A DNA stretch of 64,000 nucleotides from Sambucus nigra. Its lineage: Eukaryota > Streptophyta > Magnoliopsida > Dipsacales > Adoxaceae. Below the pieces are notes generated by a model. It was not told the origin of the DNA. It searched no databases and saw only the letters and a program-made list of their open reading frames with translations. Shown here piece by piece: positions 1 through 11,800 of the stretch (the stretch's first letter is position 1; the number at the start of each line of letters is the position of its first letter). Made by a program: the position numbers and the translations under genes. The DNA lies in NCBI GenBank assembly GCA_949130495.1, contig OX422222.1, positions 105,017,709-105,081,708 on the forward strand. The letters are read 5' to 3'.

Positions 1-12
1 ATAAGAAAGACT

Positions 13-215
13 CTGTCCCAAAATAAGGGCGATCCGAACCTTTTTTCCAAAAAGGATCCAGACCGCCTTGGAAAAATTCTCTGTCTCAAAAGGGGGGGAT
101 CCGGACCTTTTTCCCAAAAAGGATCTGGACCGCCTTAATCTGAGGAACACTGTTTCGAAACAGGGAGTGATTCGGACCGCCGTGCTCGATGGGTCCAGAC
201 CACTTTGGATTTTCT
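13..215. repeat. Tandem repeat, about 68-69 bp period, 2.5 copies
   Basis: Copies begin at about 13, 81 and 150, each starting CTGTCYC or CTGTTTC. The first two continue through the same block, which reads GATCCGRACC, a T-run, CCAAAAAGGATC and GACCGCCTT. The third copy is shorter and more diverged. The reading frames across it are low-complexity and give no family resemblance, so I do not call a gene. It may be a degraded LTR or satellite-like segment. Confidence 0.7.
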
Positions 216-811
216 TCAAATTTTTATTCTTTTTCTCAGAGTTTTTATGGGGTCAAACTCTTGTAAATTTCGTAGCTATTTATTCCAGTTTGTTACATAA
301 TAACAGGAGTTCAATTTTTAGGTTAGCTAAGTAGGAGTAGAAGGTTTTTGTAGTAAAAAACTCTAGTTTTCCATAAGAAGAATTTGCTGTAAGGATTTGA
401 ATTTAATTTCTGCAAATCAAGTAACACCTTTTCTTTAATTTTCGATTGCTCATTATTTTTAATTGCTAGTTTTGAATTTGAAATTCTCTTTTCAATTAGT
501 TTCTTTAGAGTTAATATTTTATTTCTTAAAAAACATGTCTTTCTCTAAGTTAATTATGTCTAGCTAATTTTCTAAGGGTTGGGGTACATGAACCCCATCC
601 GATATAATTCATCAGCATCGAAATAGACTTTTGAATTAAAATATTAGATGAATCGTGATGCATAACTGTTGCAACCATCGTAGGACTTTTGATCCCATTT
701 GCCCTAGGTAACAGGGATGCTTAAGAGTGTGACGCGCGTATTATTTAATGCGACACCGCTTTACTCGTCCTTTTCTTACATACTGTGCGGGATACGATCC
801 CTCATATGTGT
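216..811. other. Intergenic, no gene seen
   Basis: This is AT-rich sequence with no supported coding region. Positions 402-425 (TTTAATTTCTGCAAATCAAG and following bases) resemble the end of the Copia LTR at 47702-47725. That weakly suggests the left edge contains the tail of an old LTR, but no LTR pair or target duplication supports it. Confidence 0.5.
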
Positions 812-827
812 AATACTTGGGAGTACT

Positions 828-994
828 TTTTTTTTTGGAAATAACATCCTTTTATTCTCAAATGATAGAAGAACTAGCCTCTTCTAAATAGCTTACATCA
901 TTGAGAAAAGGCAAGAAATAAGGAAATAAGAAACATAAACGAGGTTCTTTATAAATTAGAACCCTTACAGAATCATATGGGGAAGAGCTGATTA
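828..994 (-). mobile_element. Short non-LTR retroposon (SINE or 5'-truncated LINE), reverse orientation
   Basis: A 167-bp insert is flanked by a perfect 16-bp direct repeat, AATACTTGGGAGTACT, at 812-827 and 995-1010. The insert begins with nine T residues, so on the minus strand it ends in poly(A). A long target duplication plus a 3' A-tail is the signature of target-primed reverse transcription. I see no clear tRNA-like A and B boxes and no reverse-transcriptase coding sequence, so SINE versus truncated LINE stays open. The host sequence is interrupted cleanly, with the duplication intact, which argues for a fairly recent insertion relative to the surrounding DNA. Confidence 0.8.
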
Positions 995-1010
995 AATACT
1001 TGGGAGTACT

Positions 1011-3398
1011 AAAGACCGGGTTCATTTAAAATTCTAATTCCGAATCTAGTATCCTACGAAGTGAATTGCTAAGGTGTGAGGGATTGTAACCTGACGTATT
1101 GTTTTTATTTCATATATAAATCGTAAAACCATTTGTCATTAGCTTTTCGTTTAATTAGCGTAGTTGCATTTTATTCGTTCTAGTTTTATTAGTTAATCAT
1201 TCTCCGATTTTCATCTAGTTGTAGTTTTTTCGTTTTCCAAATCATCTTTTGGTTTCTTTTTAGAGTCAAAGCTAGGTTACCCTTGTCTTTCCAATGTCAT
1301 CACGACTTCGTTCGTCCTGTTTCCCCGAGGATTGATACCCGACTTATCGAATTATTACTTGAGCGACATGCTTTCACTTTAGCCTATATAGCACGCACAC
1401 TAGACACATTTTTGGTCACATCAGCAGTCCATTTTGTACCTGAATAGACCATATGTATAATAAATGTTTGTTTTTGTAGCTGAACATGGAAATTGATTTG
1501 AAATTGGCACAATATATGTTATTTATTAGTTTTAAGCTTTGGCTTATAAAGGAGATTTTGTTTACTAATTTTCTACTCAAATGAAATATGGTGTATATGT
1601 TGATTCCACGATGACTTTTATAATTTCTTCATTGTCACTCTTTATTGTATTGAGGTTTATAACTTACGTTTTCAAGCTAAGTCTATAAATAACTTTTATT
1701 ATGTATTGAAGTTTTCCTATTATTGTATTGAGGACTCAAACATTTATTCATTTTCAATAGAGTGAGGCTTAGGTGCTATGGAAGAGACTTGGTAGTTGCT
1801 ATGGAAGAGACTTAGCAGGTTCTAAGGTAATTTATTTTAGATTTATTCTCTTTATTGAATGACCAGTACGGCTATACAGTTGAGATTACACTGTTTTCAC
1901 CCTCTAATAGGTAGACTTAGAATGTCTACCTTTTCCCTCTTTCTTCTACGACCCACACAAAATCACACAAACACACTCATCACATGCTCTTTTCTCCCTA
2001 CTCTCCTCTTCCCACACCGTGTTCACATCACTAAAGGGTGTGTAGTGGCAAGAGTCATGATATGTGAAGTTTATATGCTAAAGAAATTTTAAAGTTCAAA
2101 CTTGAAGGACTGCAATGACGAGTAAGTATCATCAGTGTACATATTCTTTTTTATGTATTAAACTTCTAATGCTTTTATTTTTGTTTGACTGCCCAGGATG
2201 ATGCCTTAGTTGTAATGGAGTTTCATCAAATTTGGTAGTTCTCTAATATTCCAGTTAGGTATTATAATTTCTTCAATCTTTATTTTGATTATAATTGGTA
2301 GTTGTGTATTTTAGTTTTGTTTCAAAGGAACGAATTTCTTCATTAATTCCCGAATTAGGCTTTGTTTGCATGAATCCAAATTTTTAATGCCATTTTTTTA
2401 TTGCAAGGAAGCTTAATTTAGTTATGGCATTTTCTTTACACAAAAAAAATAGACCAACTGATTATGTTTATGGATTGACTTATTTTAGAGCATTATTGTT
2501 TATATTTCCTCATATAAAGGTGAATGACCATAGGCCTCTGATGGGGATATAGTTCTTCGAAATAAATAAGAGTTCCTGTAGAAAAAAAAAGGAAATGCCA
2601 TCTCCATTAGGTTCAATTCAATCTCTATCTGGATATGATATGGCTGGGTAAGAGATTTATAATTTTTACATGTTGAAATTATATAGAAAAAATATGACCA
2701 TACATTAAATGGAGATGTTATACTATTGAGACGGAGACAATAATAGAAAAAGAGATTGCATTTGGTCCTTCAAGTAATATTTTTTCATCTATGCGCATTT
2801 GAAGCATTTAGCGAATTTCCCCAGTAATATTTGTAATTCATCTTGGTAACTTTTTGACACTATTCAATATTTACGCATGTTTTAATTAATGTGTTAGCCA
2901 CTACTTTGATACAAACTTTCGATAATTTATCCTTTGATTTTGTACATATGCATTGTCGATGTTGTTGGAGTAGGAGATGCGTCTCAATATTGGATCAAAA
3001 AGCAGTACAACAATTGATCGATGCATTTGAGATATCCGGTAAAGAGGATCTCGATAATGAGGCTTATGTTGCTGCTGAGGATCAAGTAGCTGCTGAATCG
3101 GGTGGATAGTTTGCATATTGATGTTTTTACACGAATTAAGTTAAATATATGATGTTTATACAAGGTTTAGGAGAGAGTATTCATATTGTTGTGGGATTAT
3201 TTTTTTTTATTGTGAAACAGGGTGGAAATTCCTATAAACAATGGAAACTCCATCCAAAATTTTTTAATTGTTTACACTTTTGTGTTGTGAAAAAACTTTA
3301 CGACTTCAATTTTTATTTGATGGCTATGTTGTTTATGAGAGGTCCAAGACGGATCATTAATATTGTTGCAGACTTTTTTTGGGAACAAATTTTTTACC
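1011..3398. other. Intergenic, no secure gene
   Basis: AT-rich sequence. The block at about 1290-1380 (CCCCGAGGATTGATACCCGA and following) has the look of plant LTR-retrotransposon flanking sequence, but I cannot pair it with another copy here. A 17-bp motif, TGCTATGGAAGAGACTT, occurs twice at 1774 and 1797. A plus-strand open frame at 2891-3109 ends in an acidic, alanine-rich tail. It matches no family I recognise and has no supporting structure. Confidence 0.45.
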
Positions 3399-3464
3399 GT
3401 TTTGTAATTATGTACTTTGAAAATTTTCATCGCTTTGCGATTATGTAGTTTGAAAAAATTCGTC
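3399..3464. repeat. Two tandem 33-bp copies
   Basis: Positions 3399-3431 and 3432-3464 are near-copies of a 33-bp unit that reads G-TTTTG-ATTATGTA-TTTGAAAA. They abut the left arm of the foldback element described next and are probably part of its outer, poorly matched arm. Confidence 0.65.
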
Positions 3465-3465
3465 G

Positions 3466-3963
3466 TACCTTTAGGCACAGGCATACCCTAGTACATATAG
3501 AGAGAGGAAGGCTCACCTAAATCACACTTTACACATAGCACCATACATCACACTTAGTTCTAGACCCTAAAAAACTCTTTTTAATTTTAATTTTAATTTT
3601 TTTCTTGAAATTAACCTTCAAATCAACATGTGTTAAAAAAATTAGGTTGAAATACATTTTGTAGCTATTCTTAAAAATCCAACAAAAAACTATTGAAAAA
3701 TTACTTATTTATAAGGGTCTGCGCCAACAGAATTTTGTGAATTTTTTGAAAATAGATACAAAATATATTTTGGCCTAATTTTTTTAACATAGGTTGATTG
3801 GAAGGTTAATATCAAAAGAAAAATAAAATTTTAAAAAAAGAGTTTTTATGGACTAAAACTAAGTGTGATGTACGTGAGTCTCTCTCTCTCTCTCCGTGTG
3901 TGTATATATATATATACACACACACACACACAAACTAGGGGAATGCCTGTGCCTGAAGGCACA
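3466..3963. mobile_element. Foldback or MITE-like element with long inverted arms
   Basis: The inner arms at about 3546-3690 and 3726-3871 are reverse complements of each other with scattered mismatches. They start with CATCACACTTAGTT on the left; the right arm ends in AACTAAGTGTGATG. An outer pair, AGGCACAGGCATACCCTAG at 3473-3491 and its counterpart at about 3935-3958, extends the fold. The loop is only about 35 bp. No coding sequence is present. The arms are separated by asymmetric simple repeats on the right side. I could not define an unambiguous target duplication, so the exact ends and superfamily are uncertain. Confidence 0.7.
3880..3932. repeat. Compound microsatellite (TC)n(TG)n(TA)n(CA)n
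   Basis: This is a short compound dinucleotide tract inside the right side of the foldback element. The TGTGTG-TATATA-CACACA core is itself self-complementary. Confidence 0.9.
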
Positions 3964-5049
3964 CTGATAATCGCAAAACGACGATTTTTTTTTGCAAGAA
4001 GGCAAAAATTTCGTTTGCCAACAAAAAAATGTAAATTTAAAAAATTGGTCATAATATCCTTTGTTTATACGACTATCCTACCTGCTTAACAAATAGCAAA
4101 TAACAAATAGTCCACCAACGTTCAAATAGTCTAAATTCATCAATCGAATTCACATTGTGCCTGTCAATTCTAAAAAAAATGGACAGTCTCCTAAATTTAT
4201 TGGACTATCCACCCTGCTTAAAGGGTAACAACAATCATACAATATTCCAAATGTCCATATTCATCAAACAAATACTTGAACAAAACAAACTTCTTTAAAA
4301 AAATCACAATGATATTCGAGAAAGCTAACATAATAACAACAAAATAACAAACTTCTTTATGTATATGAACTCAATAGGAGATATGAAATAAAAAAAATAT
4401 GAATTTCAGAGTTAAACATAACATTCAAATAAATTACAACCTGTAATGCTTAAATTTATATGCATGGTGAAACAAAGTCCTCGACTTGTTTTCCAAAATT
4501 TATGTCAATACACTATCCAAAATTGTTTTTAAAAAAAATTAAAGGAGTTATGTGTGTGCTTCTAGTAACTTCCATAACTCTTTGTTTGTAATACTAATTA
4601 AAAAGTTTCTTACGAATAAAAAAATAAATTTTTAAAATTTTCTTGTTATGTTCTCCCACTTGAATACTGTTGTTTTCCCTCGTGACTATCAATATATTCA
4701 TCTTTTTCCATCTTTTTGACTTCTCCAACATTTATTAGTATGCAATTATCCTTATCATTTCAAACTTTGAAACAATTGGAGTAATAGCAAGGCATGTGTT
4801 CATGTATAATTTGTTGCCAAAATCCAATATCCCCATACACAATCCAATTTACTTGGTATCTCTTAGTAATTTTAAACAACAAACATTTATGTTATTGACT
4901 ACAAACAACAAATAAATGGAAGGTATCTAAAGTAGCGAAACAAATATACATATACAAAAAGGAACACAATGTAATTTAGTGTCACTATCAAAACATATAT
5001 ACAAAAGCGTGGATTATTTGAAATAAATTATGTTTTCTTTGGAGGTGGG
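3964..5049. other. Intergenic, no gene seen
   Basis: AT-rich sequence with many A-runs and short simple repeats. No open frame here shows family resemblance on either strand. Confidence 0.6.
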
Positions 5050-5277
5050 TATGATAGGCTCCGAGCACCACTGGGTAATCTTTTCTTTGGAGGTGAAGCT
5101 GTTAGCATGGAGAACCTGGGATCCGTTCATGGAGCCTACTCATCTGGAGTTGCCGCTGCTAAAAATTGTTCGGGGCATTTTATGGATAGACTTGGCAGTT
5201 AGGAAAAGATCCAGCTTTCCTCTTTTAGTGATGAAATTCTTGAAGCCACAATCCCTCTTCGGATCTTAACGATGTGA
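5050..5277 (+). pseudogene. Broken last exon of a PAO4-like polyamine oxidase
   Basis: Read from 5050, the frame gives the C-terminal end of a flavin-dependent polyamine oxidase. It has YDRLRAPLGN, then LFFGGEAVSMENLGSVHGAY (the FAD-contacting GEA and GS-HGA motifs), then a tail ending EATIPLRI that matches the usual PLQIS ending. Arabidopsis PAO4-type enzymes are peroxisomal and oxidise spermine or spermidine. An in-frame TAG at 5200-5202 sits where the family has a tryptophan before EK, so one G-to-A change explains it. The terminal SRM-type peroxisomal signal is lost (I-L-T-M, then TGA). No upstream exons are visible, so this is a fragment and not a functional gene. Confidence 0.85.
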
Positions 5278-8200
5278 TCTTTGATCAGGATAAGGCTACA
5301 TTTATTAGTTTAAGGGGAGATAACTCTCAAAATTTATTCTTAGAACTGATCAAAATTTGAAATTGCATGTGCATTTCTACTGTCACTTACGTTAATGCCA
5401 CCATCAATATCATGTCATGAAAACCTGACTTTTTGGAGTAATCTGCATAATAAATCAAATTTCTAACTATGCTCGAGATGTTCAAGTTCCCGCAACATAA
5501 TATGTCCTGGAATCTACCATCAAAAGTAATACACTACTTTTCAGTGGAGCATCTGAAAAAAGTAGCACATATAGAGAAAGTTAGATAGAAGCAAAAGATA
5601 AAAAAGATGATTTGATATGCTCAGGATAAGCCTATAGTTGATTTGATATTTTCATAAGGGAAGGGAGACAGAGCACTGGCCTTAATAAAATCGTGAAGGT
5701 TCAAATCGTCTTTAAAAACTCAGTTTTCTCTGTCGTCAAAAACTGATTTTGCATGGTCTCCAACAATTTGGATGCGGCCAGTTCTAATGACATAGGTCAC
5801 GCTATGGGCATTTAAGTTCCAAAGCGGTGCCCTTATAGAATTCTGTACACAATAAAAATAATATTTATTAATAGTATTGGAAGAAAAACTTTGTGTCATT
5901 ACCTTGTATAGAACACCTCTCTCAGCACTGAGTTGCAGCGAGTTAAGGATCGCAAGTTTCGTGCTATTGAGGTGGATAACTTTTCCTCCAAGAGATGTAT
6001 ATACCTTGCATAGTGCAGATTGCAGAGATTCAATAGAGTGTACAATAGACGGTGGTCGTGATGCAAGTTCGAGTTTTGGATAAGAAATGAAACCCACTTT
6101 TAAAAAATGTGAGTACCATGCGATGCCCAAAATGGGTTTCAACAATTCAACACTAAACACCAAAAAATATCAAGAAGATATATCATTAATTAGTTGCTTT
6201 CAAAATAAAGGTTTGAAGAAGATGTTTCCATTTTTTGACCTAAAGACCATCAATCCAACTTTTGATTCTCTAAATAAGGCATGCGTATAATGATAGGATG
6301 CATCCACACTATAAACAATAAGAAACAATATAAACTTTAAGAATCAACTTACAGGGCTATATCTTATTATGCTAATTTTCTATATTTTGTAGCTGAAGAA
6401 TATCTTACTCGAGAAAAGAATCACTCCCAATCTGCTAATCCCTACCATCAGAATTTATATAACCTGTACTTACCAAATGAGACTTGCACTTATGCACTTG
6501 CATCTCAGTAGAGCATCTAGTCAAGTTACCTAATATAAATGCCACACTGTTATGGTCATCCAACATAGCAGGATACTTATAATTACCCACAGGTGTCTCA
6601 AACGAGACAAAAATGTTATTATATGGCATCCTATTATTGAACTCATAATGAGTACCAATATTAAGCATTGCAGCTTACCTTTGCCAATGGAGATTGACTA
6701 AATACTTGGCCATCAGCATATTGGGCATTGCAGAGCCAAATATTCTAATTATTTGTTAGTGTTCTTCCTGGTAAGCTAAAAGTAAAATAATGATGCAGGA
6801 TCCAATTCTACTTAAATGTTTTAATAGAAAATCAAAGAACATTACTTGTAAATATCTTTAATTAGAGCTTTTGGATGTGGTCCAAACACTTTATTGATAT
6901 CAGACATACCTTGCACCGAATCTGAAAATAGTAAGGTGAACAAAGTAGCAGTAGGATACTGAATATTTTTGCCTATAGTCATAATAACAAAGTAGTGGCA
7001 ATACTGAACTTATAGTAGTAATACTGAACAAATTAGCAGTGAGACCCAAGTTTTAAAGCAGTAATAATACTGAACAAAGTAGGAGTAGGACCCATGGTTG
7101 AATCCATACAAAGAGATGATAAACTGAAATACTGAATACTGAAATATAGTCATAATAACTGTGATACTGAATATTTTTGCCTTAGACTAATTTTGGGCAT
7201 TTTAAAACTAAGGTGAACAAAGTGAACTTAGGACAATGTTGAAGAGAGAAAAGGTAAAAATTACCCATGGCAAATATTAAAACGAACAATATGCAAACCA
7301 AGAAATGCCACTCTATATCGGTGAGATCTATGGACTATAATGCAACATAAGGCCTTCTAGATTGCAGGCAGGTTTCAGCAGCTCAGACTGACTCATAAAG
7401 ACCTCTCAATTGTTCAGTTCTCTTTTGGTCAGGATTTAGCTCTGCATCTTGAACTATTTTTCTTGTCTTAATATCTCCATTTAGTACCCATCCTAATACC
7501 CTAAATAAATTCCAAATCACATCAAATGAGTCCATATAAAATTATAAATTGGGCACTTAAGTGAGTGATATAAAGTTCAGGTAACAAACCTAGTGCCATT
7601 GTGAATGATAAAGAAAATGAATATTGCTAGACTAACAAAACCTTTCTCATACATTTCAATTGGAAACATTACATTAGGGTATCCAACATCAAGAAAAAAC
7701 CAACAAATGAGTACCTTGAAATAAAGGATACCCAAACTATGAAGGATACTTAAAATTATCAAAACTAAAAAATTACAATATCAAAACTACAAAGTCGTTA
7801 TAGAGGCTGCTTTCAAATATTAATTGATACCAAACAGAGCATACAAAGCATATTAAGTGCCATCTGATTAATTTTAAAATATATCCAAATACAAATAGAA
7901 ACAAAATAAAGAATCCAAGAATTTTTTCCTGCATCTGTCTTTACAGCCATGTATCATAATGATGGATAAAAATAATAAAAATACATAAACAGTATAATGC
8001 TTAAGAACAGAGAAATAATAATGTATCATCCCCATTACACGAATAACGTTTGAATTCATAATATACATGGAAAGAGAACCACCTTCACTAAATATGGATA
8101 TTGAACACCATATCCAAGTTTTGGTTCCTGTAAAATAAAATTAAAAATTAGAAAATCCATAAGTAAATGTAAAAAAATTCAACGCAGAATAAACATTTAA

Positions 8201-9295
8201 AAATGAGTCAAAACAAAATGTAAAACATAACTTAAGATTTGTAGCTTAGTGTGTTCAGAGTTTTCTACCAAGTACTTAGGACAGGCGAGGCGTTCTCATC
8301 CCTTCGAATAATCAATCTTCAAGCATCAAGCACATCCCAACCCTAATTTCAAAAAATGCACAGTAAAAACAGAGTTTTACATTAATACCACTTGACAGTA
8401 GATCAAAATAAACACATATAGGAACATACACTATCACTCATCAAATATCAAACATATCAAACATATATCATTTATACACAATAATAATGGTTTTGAAGAG
8501 ATGGTGCATGAAATAAGTTATAATACACATGGACATATACAACTTTATGTAAGAAAATCAAAATAGCCACCATTACACATCAAGAAAATATTTTTTTTAA
8601 ATTATGTCCTTAAATGTAATCCAATACCACCTCAATGAGAGTAAATTAATTAAAAGTGAGTGATTCAATATTACATGCACTTTAGACTATTAAAGAGAGA
8701 AAATTCAAACTAAGAGGTATAAGAATATGAAATGGAAATAAAACGTGAGAAAGTGTGGGGATTTTAACATATGAATCAACATTTTAACAACCAAATCAAA
8801 GTTAAAAAATGTTAAATGAGAACTACTAAAGAGGATATATAACAATGGTGTCAATGTTCATGTCTGGAGTACTACAGAGAATCGATTAACAAAGGATGTT
8901 CATGAATAATCATTGAAAATTACCAAAAATCATATGCTCCAAAATTGTATTTCAAAACATCCGATATGCCAAAGTAATAAAGAATCAAGATTGGAGCATA
9001 ATAAATATGATAAAACAAAGAACAAAGTAACTATAACAAGATAAAATAAAGAACAAAGTAAATATAATATGATAAAATAGAAAACAAAGTTCATATATTT
9101 TAGTACAAAGTAGAACACCTAATTCAATAAATGAAACACCGAGAAAAACATCCAAGAAAAACCCTTCGTACACAAAACCTATCCTATTATCATTTTGTCA
9201 GATACCATACATCCAAATATAAGATTGGTAAAAAAATAAACCAATAAAGAATTTAATAAGTTTAACTCAATATTAACTTTCAACACTCTTTTCAC
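5278..9295. other. Intergenic with minus-strand exon-like segments of unknown origin
   Basis: No gene can be assembled. Several minus-strand segments look exon-like. One, at about 6476-6668, ends exactly at a consensus donor (CATTTG, then GTAAGTAC). One, at about 5890-6080, contains YPKLELASRPPSIV. A short one, at about 8087-8128, reads KLGYGVQYPYLVK. I do not recognise their families, and they may come from one decayed gene or several. Positions 6940-7150 carry degenerate short repeats of the type ACTGAACAAAGTAG. The rest is AT-rich. Confidence 0.35.
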
Positions 9296-9544
9296 CTCAG
9301 GGGTTTCGTGCAACTTTAAGGTCTCCTAATCAACATAATTGCTTTTATCTGGCACCACAATCCAAGGATCAAGAGGTCAAGGCTCCTCTCCAGCCTACAA
9401 TATTTTCAAATAGAGCATTGTGTTCAAATTTTAAACAATTAAATCAAATAAAACAAACACAATAATAATGCATTTTTGAACAAACCTGAGGTGCATGGTC
9501 ACACATTTTCCCACATTGTTACACCAAAATATATGCAACGCTTT
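9296..9544 (-). pseudogene. Broken exons of an MCM5-like replicative helicase subunit
   Basis: The minus-strand segment 9394-9296 is exactly 33 codons, bounded by an AG acceptor and a GT donor. It reads AGEEP, stop, PLDPWIVVPDKSNYVD, stop, ETLKLHETPE. This matches the MCM5 stretch just after the zinc-binding region, where plants have [30 protein letters not shown]. The first stop (TGA) replaces a cysteine codon and the second (TAG) a glutamine. An upstream segment, 9544-9486, ends CDHAPQ, the residues that precede GEEP in MCM5, but it has its own stop and a deletion. MCM5 is part of the MCM2-7 helicase that unwinds DNA at replication forks. This copy is non-functional, and the following exons were not found. 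Confidence 0.8.
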
Positions 9545-11580
9545 CTACAGTTATACCAATGAGAAGAAGACAATCTTAGGGTTGTGTCATTTCCTTTACC
9601 TGATGAAATTATAGGCAGAACATGTTAGTGACCAAGAAATCTTGTAGAGGAAATTGATTATCGAAGAATTCTTGAACATAAATAGTGCATGAGAGTGAAT
9701 ATACCCTTGGATTGGATGATCCTTCCCAAGCCATGGGATTTGCGGTCATAGATTCCAACCCAATGCCAATCTATAAATATAAACTTAAAGAATGAAAAAG
9801 ATGACATCTGTTTGGATATGATTGAATAACCCATTATTGTAACATAAATTCCAACATACCAATGTCACAAAATGTCTCCAACTTCACTTGAATCGTTGTC
9901 TGTACCAAAACATTAGTGTGAGAATAGAATATTAAAAAAAGAATTATCGCTACATTTATAATCATATAAGGAAGATACAAGTTGAATTAACGCTGAATTT
10001 CTATTGTCTCGATAGAAATTATGTATCACTTTAGTTTAGGAGTTCAATTTTCGTAGACTTAGCACATCAATCAGATTGGGACATGGTATCAGGTAATAAC
10101 CAGTTGCTATAAAAACTTGGGGATATGGGAATTTTTGCGTGTAATCCACAACTCAAATTTCTAAAAAATAATTATTATTTCATCCAATTACATTCTTAAA
10201 CATTGTGCATTTTCTAATTGATTCACGTATATATTACTCTATTATAGTAATACAACTCTAAAGCAATATAAGTCAGACAAATAATTTGTGATTTGTGCCT
10301 TTTATAACTTTGGGTGTGTTACCATCCCGTATATTATAAGTGAAATAATCATCCTCCTTAATCAACTTCATTGAAACCAAAAATAAGAGAAAATAAAAAA
10401 AATCCTGTTTAAACTATAGAACTTATCTTTAAGAGTAGGCATTTTAGTTATATATAAACAACTCAACAGATATGTATAAACTATTCAAGAATGAATAAAC
10501 AGAGATTGGACCTCTCAGCTACACTTCATATAACCAAACATGTATATAGCATCTTCAAGCTCAAATACTCTATCCTATTCACAAATTAGGTGCTACCTGT
10601 AAATATTCCATCCCATAGATGTTATCTGTAAAACACCAACAAAAATCATCTTCAAAATTATAATTAATTAATTATGTAATCGTAAATAGAAGCTTCAAAT
10701 TATATAATTAATTAATTATTCAATCGTATGTATAATAGCCTACAAATAAATCAAGTTCCAGCACTGCACCAAAAAATAATATAATGGGTACAATTCAAAC
10801 TCCCAAATCCAAATGATACACAAAATCAAAGACCATAATTATTACACAATGAATATTACAACGCAAACACCATGAAATCCAAACCATTTGAAACCTAAAA
10901 TCATTTGAAACCCAAAAGCAGAAACTTAAATCGCAATCCCTAAAATCAAAGAAATATAAAATCGAAACCATTCAAAACCTACCTAAGAGAAGCGGCGACG
11001 TTGATAGATGATTAGTGGTGAGGAGAGAGGTGCGGCGCAGTGAGGTGAGAGGAGTGTTCGAGGTAGGGTGTTTTTGGGTTGCCGATGAGAGGGGGGGGGG
11101 GGAGTTGAGAATGACATAAATGTTATGTTTGTGTGAGAAATGAGAGCAGGTGTGAACGAGAGGGAAGTAGAGAAGTATTTGGGTTTTGACTAAAGTACCC
11201 CCAATTTTGAATTGAAGTGTAAATTTGGTAAGTAAAAAAAGAGGGGGAAATCAATGAATTGAGGGCAAAAGAGGTAGTGCGGAAAAATTTATATAAATGA
11301 CATCATAGTTCTTTCTTATGACATACATAAGTTTTGTAACTTATTATATAGATATTTATATAATAAGGAGTAGAATAATTTTACTATTCCATAAGTTGAT
11401 AAGTTAATTAGAGGTGAGGATTTGACCACATGACTAAAAAATGAAGGGTAGAGATTATTTCTTCCATTTACCTACCACATCTATTACTTTTACAGATTTA
11501 CCCCTCAATTATTTGATTTTCCACTCTTTTCATACTTATCAAACTACACTATAATTCAAAATTTGGGGAATTTTGGTAAA
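9545..11580. other. Intergenic, possible 5'-UTR-like exon on minus strand
   Basis: Mostly AT-rich. Around 10985-11130 the minus strand is C/T-rich, contains a run of 12 C (plus-strand G-run at about 11091-11102), and ends at an AG|GTAGG donor-like site near 10980. This is what a plant 5'-UTR exon looks like, but I find no coding exon that joins it. Two AT-rich near-copies of about 35 bp lie at 10650-10725. Confidence 0.35.
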
Positions 11581-11589
11581 AAAAATACT

Positions 11590-11800
11590 TTGTCAAGTTG
11601 TAGACCCCCCCTCTCTCTCTCTCTCATTTCTCACTCACCTGATGCTTCCCCTCCCTCTCCCATTCGGCTTCCTCCAGCTTGATCTAACACAGACTCATAC
11701 AGGCAAGATCCCTCACTCTCTCTCACAAACACACGCACATACACAAAGATCCTTCACTATCTTTCACACACAAACTCGCATACACACATTTATTTTCATA
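11590..11800 (+). repeat. CT- then CA-rich tract, 5'-UTR-like
   Basis: A (TC)n run and a long CTCC/CACA-rich stretch give an open frame of 88 codons, but its composition is that of simple sequence. It looks like the pyrimidine-rich 5' UTR of a plant gene facing right. It forms a divergent pair with the C-rich segment near 11.1 kb on the other strand. Confidence 0.5.

Noticed and set aside
2891..3109. 72-codon plus-strand frame with an acidic Ala-rich end
   Set aside because: No family resemblance, no splice or promoter context, and an overlapping minus-strand frame of similar length.
5720..6163. 147-codon minus-strand frame as a complete gene
   Set aside because: It runs across what look like intron borders (GTAATGAC near 5903), and its ends lack support; only the inner part looks exon-like.
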